A stretch of 41,539 bases of DNA from a virus: IMG/VR virus record IMGVR_UViG_3300031227_000125, positions 1-41,539 of that record; one strand, 5' to 3'. Positions within the stretch are counted from its first letter, which is position 1, and the number at the start of each line of letters is the position of its first letter. Under the pieces are notes generated by a model. The model did no database searches. It was not told the DNA's origin and worked only from the letters and a program-made list of their open reading frames with translations. Positions 38,591 to 41,539 of the stretch are shown one piece after another. The position numbers and the translations under genes are program-made.

Positions 38591-38947
38591 ATGGATAGTT
38601 CGCCATTAACACAGCTTGGGATTGGCGGTATTTTTTGCATCGTTGTTTTGAGGGAGGTTTTTGGATTTCTAAATCGAACCAAGAGTAACGGAACCAAGGG
38701 TAACGGAAGTTTGAAACAAGTTGTGACTAGGGATGAGTTGGACCGCAAATTTAGCACTGTCCAACACACTGACAATTGCCAACAGATAGTTAGACGGTTT
38801 GACATCATGTTTGAAACGATTGTTGCGCAGCGAAAGGAAGATTTGGAGGCACAGAAAGAAAATCGTACAGCACAGGACACTCAGTTTGAAAGAATGATAG
38901 TTACACTGAATAGGGTCCAGGTTTTGGTTGAGAAAACAGATGCCTAA
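38591..38947 (+). CDS. Membrane-anchored coiled-coil protein
   Basis: 118 residues, AGGAGGCACA upstream. An N-terminal membrane segment (LTQLGIGGIFCIVVLREVFGFL) is followed by a charged helical region likely to be a coiled coil (IVAQRKEDLEAQKENRTAQDTQFERMIVTL). Such one-helix proteins occur between connector genes in many phages; the function is unknown. A holin-like role is possible but not supported. Confidence 0.5.
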   Translation: MDSSPLTQLGIGGIFCIVVLREVFGFLNRTKSNGTKGNGSLKQVVTRDELDRKFSTVQHTDNCQQIVRRFDIMFETIVAQRKEDLEAQKENRTAQDTQFERMIVTLNRVQVLVEKTDA

Positions 38948-39302
38948 TAAAAGCCGTATCCAAAATCAGGATTGTGTGTATTGGCCCCTGGATCTCACTG
39001 AGTCTGGTGCTCAGAGTTTCAATAGCTATGGGGAGCCACAGTTTGCAACTCCTCAAGCGTTGAAATGTCGTTGGGAGGGAAGAATAGAAAAGTTTATGGA
39101 TGATAAGGGAGAGGAGGTTGTAAGCAAAGCTGTAGTAATGGTGGATGGTGTTGCGGTGGGTGGTGTTTTGATGGAAGGTGAGTTGACGGATATAACGGAC
39201 GCCGACAACCCATTGCTGAATGACGGAGCGTACCAAATCAAACGATACGATACAGTGCCCAATAGAAAAGCTACTGTGATGTTTAGGTGGGCGTACTTGT
39301 AA
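38940..39302 (+). CDS. Head closure protein (tentative)
   Basis: 120 residues from ATG at 38940, overlapping the previous gene by eight bases. Starts PNKSRIQNQDCVYWPLDL, continues with strand-rich RWEGRIEKFMDDKGEEVVSKAVVMVDG and a C-terminal YQIKRYDTVPNRKATVMFRWAY. The pattern and place fit phage head-closure proteins (HK97 gp7/SPP1 gp16-like small beta barrel). Its stop overlaps the next start (TAATG). Confidence 0.5.
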   Translation: MPNKSRIQNQDCVYWPLDLTESGAQSFNSYGEPQFATPQALKCRWEGRIEKFMDDKGEEVVSKAVVMVDGVAVGGVLMEGELTDITDADNPLLNDGAYQIKRYDTVPNRKATVMFRWAYL

Positions 39303-39664
39303 TGGCAAGGATAACACATGTTACTGGTGTTTCAAGTATCATGGCGAAACTCCGTGCGGTTGGCATGCAGCAGGGAATGCTTATGGAGGGACGTCTCAAA
39401 AGGGCCGGTTTGTTTGTTCAGCGGGAAAGTCAAAAAGTGGTGCCTGTGGAATATGCGGTGTTGAAAAATTCAGCCTTCACACGCAAATTGAAAGGGATTG
39501 GATTTACAGCTGATATTGCTGTTGGCTATACGGCTTTTTATGCTGCGTATGTCCACGAGGATTTGCAGGCTAGGCATAAACCGGGAAAGAAAGCAAAGTA
39601 TCTTGAACATCCAGTAATAGAGAATCGCAGAAAGATACTTGCTATCATAGCGGGCACGATATGA
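39302..39664 (+). CDS. HK97 gp10-like neck/tail completion protein
   Basis: 120 residues. LKRAGLFVQRESQKVVPVEYAVLKNSAFTRK, VGYTAFYAAYVHEDLQARHKPGKKAKYLEHPV matches the gp10-like signature (VGYTA.YA.YVHE, K.AK.LE.P) seen in minor tail/neck proteins. It comes after the connector and head-closure proteins as expected. Role: tail terminator or head-tail joining. Confidence 0.75.
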   Translation: MARITHVTGVSSIMAKLRAVGMQQGMLMEGRLKRAGLFVQRESQKVVPVEYAVLKNSAFTRKLKGIGFTADIAVGYTAFYAAYVHEDLQARHKPGKKAKYLEHPVIENRRKILAIIAGTI

Positions 39665-39686
39665 CGTGGTATAAAGGGAGATAATT

Positions 39687-39962
39687 ATGGCGGGTACTTG
39701 GGACTTCAAGCTGGCTGTTGAGGATATTGAAAATCAGATTGTAAGGATCAACGCCACACGATCCGACGATGCCACAAATCCTCCAACTACTGTATCTGTT
39801 GCTCTCAGCGCTGATATTTCAACCCCGGAATTGAAGTTGGCCGCTTTGGATAGGTTATGGGCAAAATACGAGACTATCACAACCAAAGCTGCTGCGATTA
39901 AAAATGTTTTGGGTACGTTGGAAGCGGCAGCTAAAGCAAATTTTGAAGCACGGGAGGCATAA
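39687..39962 (+). CDS. Small helical protein, virion region
   Basis: 91 residues, AGGGAGATAATT upstream. Mixed, with a Thr/Asp-rich middle (NATRSDDATNPPTTVSVAL) and a helical Ala-rich C-terminus (LGTLEAAAKANFEAREA). No family recognised; possibly a tail assembly component. Confidence 0.45.
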   Translation: MAGTWDFKLAVEDIENQIVRINATRSDDATNPPTTVSVALSADISTPELKLAALDRLWAKYETITTKAAAIKNVLGTLEAAAKANFEAREA

Positions 39963-39963
39963 G

Positions 39964-40404
39964 ATGCTCGCAAAATACTTTAGATTTCGAGTGCTCAGTG
40001 CTCTTGATTTGACGTTGACTTTCAACGATGGTGCCGTCATTGAGGTGACGTGGATTCCTTGGAAGTTTGATGGCGGGGCCAGAAGTAACGGGGCTGAGGT
40101 CAAGCAGAATTCTGCTTTCCTGACGACTGGTGGATCGCTGGCAGCTGCTGCTGAAACTGAGGGGACTGTGGTCGATAACAGTTCCGATTTGTATCTCGGT
40201 CTCAATGGAACCTTCCGCGTCGTCGCCGATCTGACCAGTAGCGATGGTACGATGTATCTCTATGTCGAAGAATCAACAGACAACAGCGTATGGCCCTCCG
40301 ATCAAGCCGACTTCGATATTGAACTACACATGGATTTTGTCTGTGCGTTGCAAATGAGTACAGACGCTGCTGATGAAGGGGCGGCTAAAAACTTTAGTCT
40401 CTGA
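39964..40404 (+). CDS. Probable tail protein
   Basis: 146 residues from ATG at 39964, one base after the previous TAA. Strand-rich with FRVVADLTSSDGTMYLYVEESTDN and an acidic tail (FDIELHMDF). Resembles a small beta-sandwich structural protein. Followed by the LamG-like gene; a tail or fibre role is inferred from position. Confidence 0.45.
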   Translation: MLAKYFRFRVLSALDLTLTFNDGAVIEVTWIPWKFDGGARSNGAEVKQNSAFLTTGGSLAAAAETEGTVVDNSSDLYLGLNGTFRVVADLTSSDGTMYLYVEESTDNSVWPSDQADFDIELHMDFVCALQMSTDAADEGAAKNFSL

Positions 40405-40409
40405 CGACA

Positions 40410-41539
40410 ATGCCTATCTTCGCTCCATCCAAATTGGTTCTCCCCGGCACTGATGGTCTCGTCGGCCTGTGGGACCCGTCTATCCAGGGAGCGGGCGGAA
40501 CAAAGCTTGTCGATCTGAGCGGGTATAATTCGCATGGAACGTTTGGCACGTCTTCGGATGTGTCATGGGAAACGACTTCGCGGGGTGTCTCGCTTTACTT
40601 CGATGAAAGCACGAATGGCGTTAACGGCGTCCCTAAGAACATCAATGGGTATCCGTTTTCGGTTTCTTTCTGGACGCGATCGACTGCAACGACGTGGTCA
40701 ACTTTGTTCTGGATGGGGGATGGCACTAGGACTGACAAGATGTTCGTTGTATGGTTTCGGGATGTCTCCGGCCATATAACGATTTCCGCCAGAAATGCAA
40801 GTGAGAAGTACACTGCTTCCACCAACGCATTCAACGATGGGAACTGGCATCACGTCGTGGCCGTGTTTGCTACGGCGACTGATAGGCGTCTTTACGTGGA
40901 CGGCAATTTAGAGGCGTCCAATGCGTCTTCAGTCCCGTTCATTACATCGATGAACAAGTGGACGCTTGGCCTTGCCGGTGACTCGTCCCCCGGTGCTGCA
41001 TACGAAGGGCACTTGGATTCTGTCTCGCTCTATAATTGCGAGCTTAGCCCTTCTGTAATCCGTAGTTTCTACCGCGATTCCCGCCAGATGTTCCGCCGCG
41101 AGCCCATCGAGTTCTGGGGGGCGTTGGTCGGCAGTGGTGGGACATCCCAGGCTTTAGCGGGAGTAATTGCAGCTCAAGCGGCTGTGACTGGTTCTATGTC
41201 TCTTGCGGCATCGTTAGCGGGGTCTACAGCAGCCGTATCCACTGTCTCAGCTGCGATCTCGGTCGGTATGGGTATATCTGGCCTTATTACGGGTACAACG
41301 GCTCTAACAGGCCGTGTGGCGGTTGTACGGGGTATCAGTGGAGCTATCGCGGCGGTTACAACCGTTTCGGGCGGTTTAACCGTTGCTCGAAACATACAAG
41401 GAGCAATAGCAAGTCAATCGGTCGTCAGTGGTTCACTTTCAACAGATAAAAAGTTGGCAGGATTAACGACAGTTCAATCTGTCGTAAGTGGTTCGCTTTC
41501 AACAGATAAAAAGTTGGCAGGATTAACGACAGTTCAATC
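40410..41539 (+). CDS. LamG/concanavalin-like tail protein with 20-residue repeats (partial)
   Basis: 376 complete codons to the window edge. Residues 10-220 look like a LamG/concanavalin A-like lectin: GLVGLWDPS, LSGYNSHGTFGT, FSVSFWTRSTATTW, GNWHHVVAVFATATDRRLYVDGNLE, GHLDSVSLYNCELSPSVIRSFY. From residue 249 there are six full 20-residue repeats of consensus [LI]xGxIxAxxxVxGxLxxxxx, hydrophobic and Gly-rich. It is probably a host-binding tail or fibre protein: lectin head plus a beta-repeat shaft. The C-terminus is not seen. Confidence 0.7.
   Translation, partial: MPIFAPSKLVLPGTDGLVGLWDPSIQGAGGTKLVDLSGYNSHGTFGTSSDVSWETTSRGVSLYFDESTNGVNGVPKNINGYPFSVSFWTRSTATTWSTLFWMGDGTRTDKMFVVWFRDVSGHITISARNASEKYTASTNAFNDGNWHHVVAVFATATDRRLYVDGNLEASNASSVPFITSMNKWTLGLAGDSSPGAAYEGHLDSVSLYNCELSPSVIRSFYRDSRQMFRREPIEFWGALVGSGGTSQALAGVIAAQAAVTGSMSLAASLAGSTAAVSTVSAAISVGMGISGLITGTTALTGRVAVVRGISGAIAAVTTVSGGLTVARNIQGAIASQSVVSGSLSTDKKLAGLTTVQSVVSGSLSTDKKLAGLTTVQ
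41154..41539 (+). repeat. 60-base (20-residue) tandem repeats in the tail protein
   Basis: Period exactly 60 bases: units begin at 41154, 41214, 41274, 41334, 41394, 41454 and 41514 (last cut). Early units are diverged. Bases 41415-41539 repeat almost perfectly (about two copies, with only three differences between the two 60-base units), including TTTCAACAGATAAAAAGTTG. Recent tandem duplication is likely at the 3' end. Confidence 0.9.

Noticed and set aside
1-41539. CRISPR array, tRNA genes, integrase or insertion sequences
   Set aside because: No regular spacer-repeat series, cloverleaf, tyrosine/serine recombinase motifs or terminal inverted repeats with a transposase were seen; the tandem repeats at both ends are coding.

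Overview
The window looks like most of the genome of a tailed double-stranded DNA phage (or a contig from one), not bacterial chromosome. It carries a replication gene set, a terminase-portal-capsid series, head-tail connectors and the start of a tail protein, all tightly packed with overlapping start/stop codons. Both ends are cut inside genes, so it is incomplete. No integrase, tRNA gene, CRISPR array or insertion sequence was seen. Two predicted lipoproteins, a lipoprotein nested in an overlapping frame (spanin-like), and two proteins with twin-arginine (Tat) signals point to a Gram-negative-type host with an active Tat pathway. The taxon cannot be read from the sequence; an environmental Planctomycetes/PVC-like host is only a guess.

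Left arm (1-16981, all minus strand): regulation and DNA metabolism. Reading in the direction of transcription there are a small conserved-looking gene, a zinc-ribbon protein, an XRE-type HTH protein, a sigma-70-like factor, a SNF2-type helicase, a ribbon-helix-helix-like protein, a membrane-anchored protein, a CHC2/TOPRIM primase, a ParB-like protein, a possible winged-helix initiator and a DnaB-like helicase. These are followed by a small gene, a histone-like basic protein, a sliding clamp, a DNA methyltransferase, a uracil-DNA-glycosylase/3'-5' exonuclease protein with a separate family A polymerase, a clamp loader ATPase, a UvsY-like mediator, a 55-residue membrane protein and a gp32-like single-strand binding protein with a long acidic tail. 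Together they make a nearly complete private replisome: T4-like accessory factors with a PolA-type polymerase.

Centre (16982-17232): an AT-rich divergent control region with repeated TATTATAATA palindromes separates the two arms.

Right arm (17233-41539, plus strand except one lysozyme gene). Packaging comes first (TerS, TerL, portal, MuF-like protein). A roughly 9 kb accessory segment follows: radical SAM protein, small genes, class I methyltransferase, two Tat-signal proteins with duplicated flanks, a lipoprotein, a Dam-type methylase, a strongly structured noncoding segment at about 27.6-27.9 kb, a Sec-exported protein, a possible holin, a spanin-like overlapping pair and an HNH endonuclease. 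A strong terminator at 30964-31012 ends this unit. Next are a Nudix-like protein, several tiny zinc or membrane proteins and a lysozyme/transglycosylase on the opposite strand. After a 370-bp noncoding gap come the capsid genes (DUF2213-like protease/scaffold, decoration protein, major capsid protein), a DUF115-like enzyme, head-tail connectors, and a LamG-like tail protein whose C-terminus is built from 20-residue repeats.

The most unusual items are the structured RNA candidate at 27.6-27.9 kb, the duplicated Tat-signal genes, the phage radical SAM protein, and the split UDG-exonuclease/polymerase replisome.
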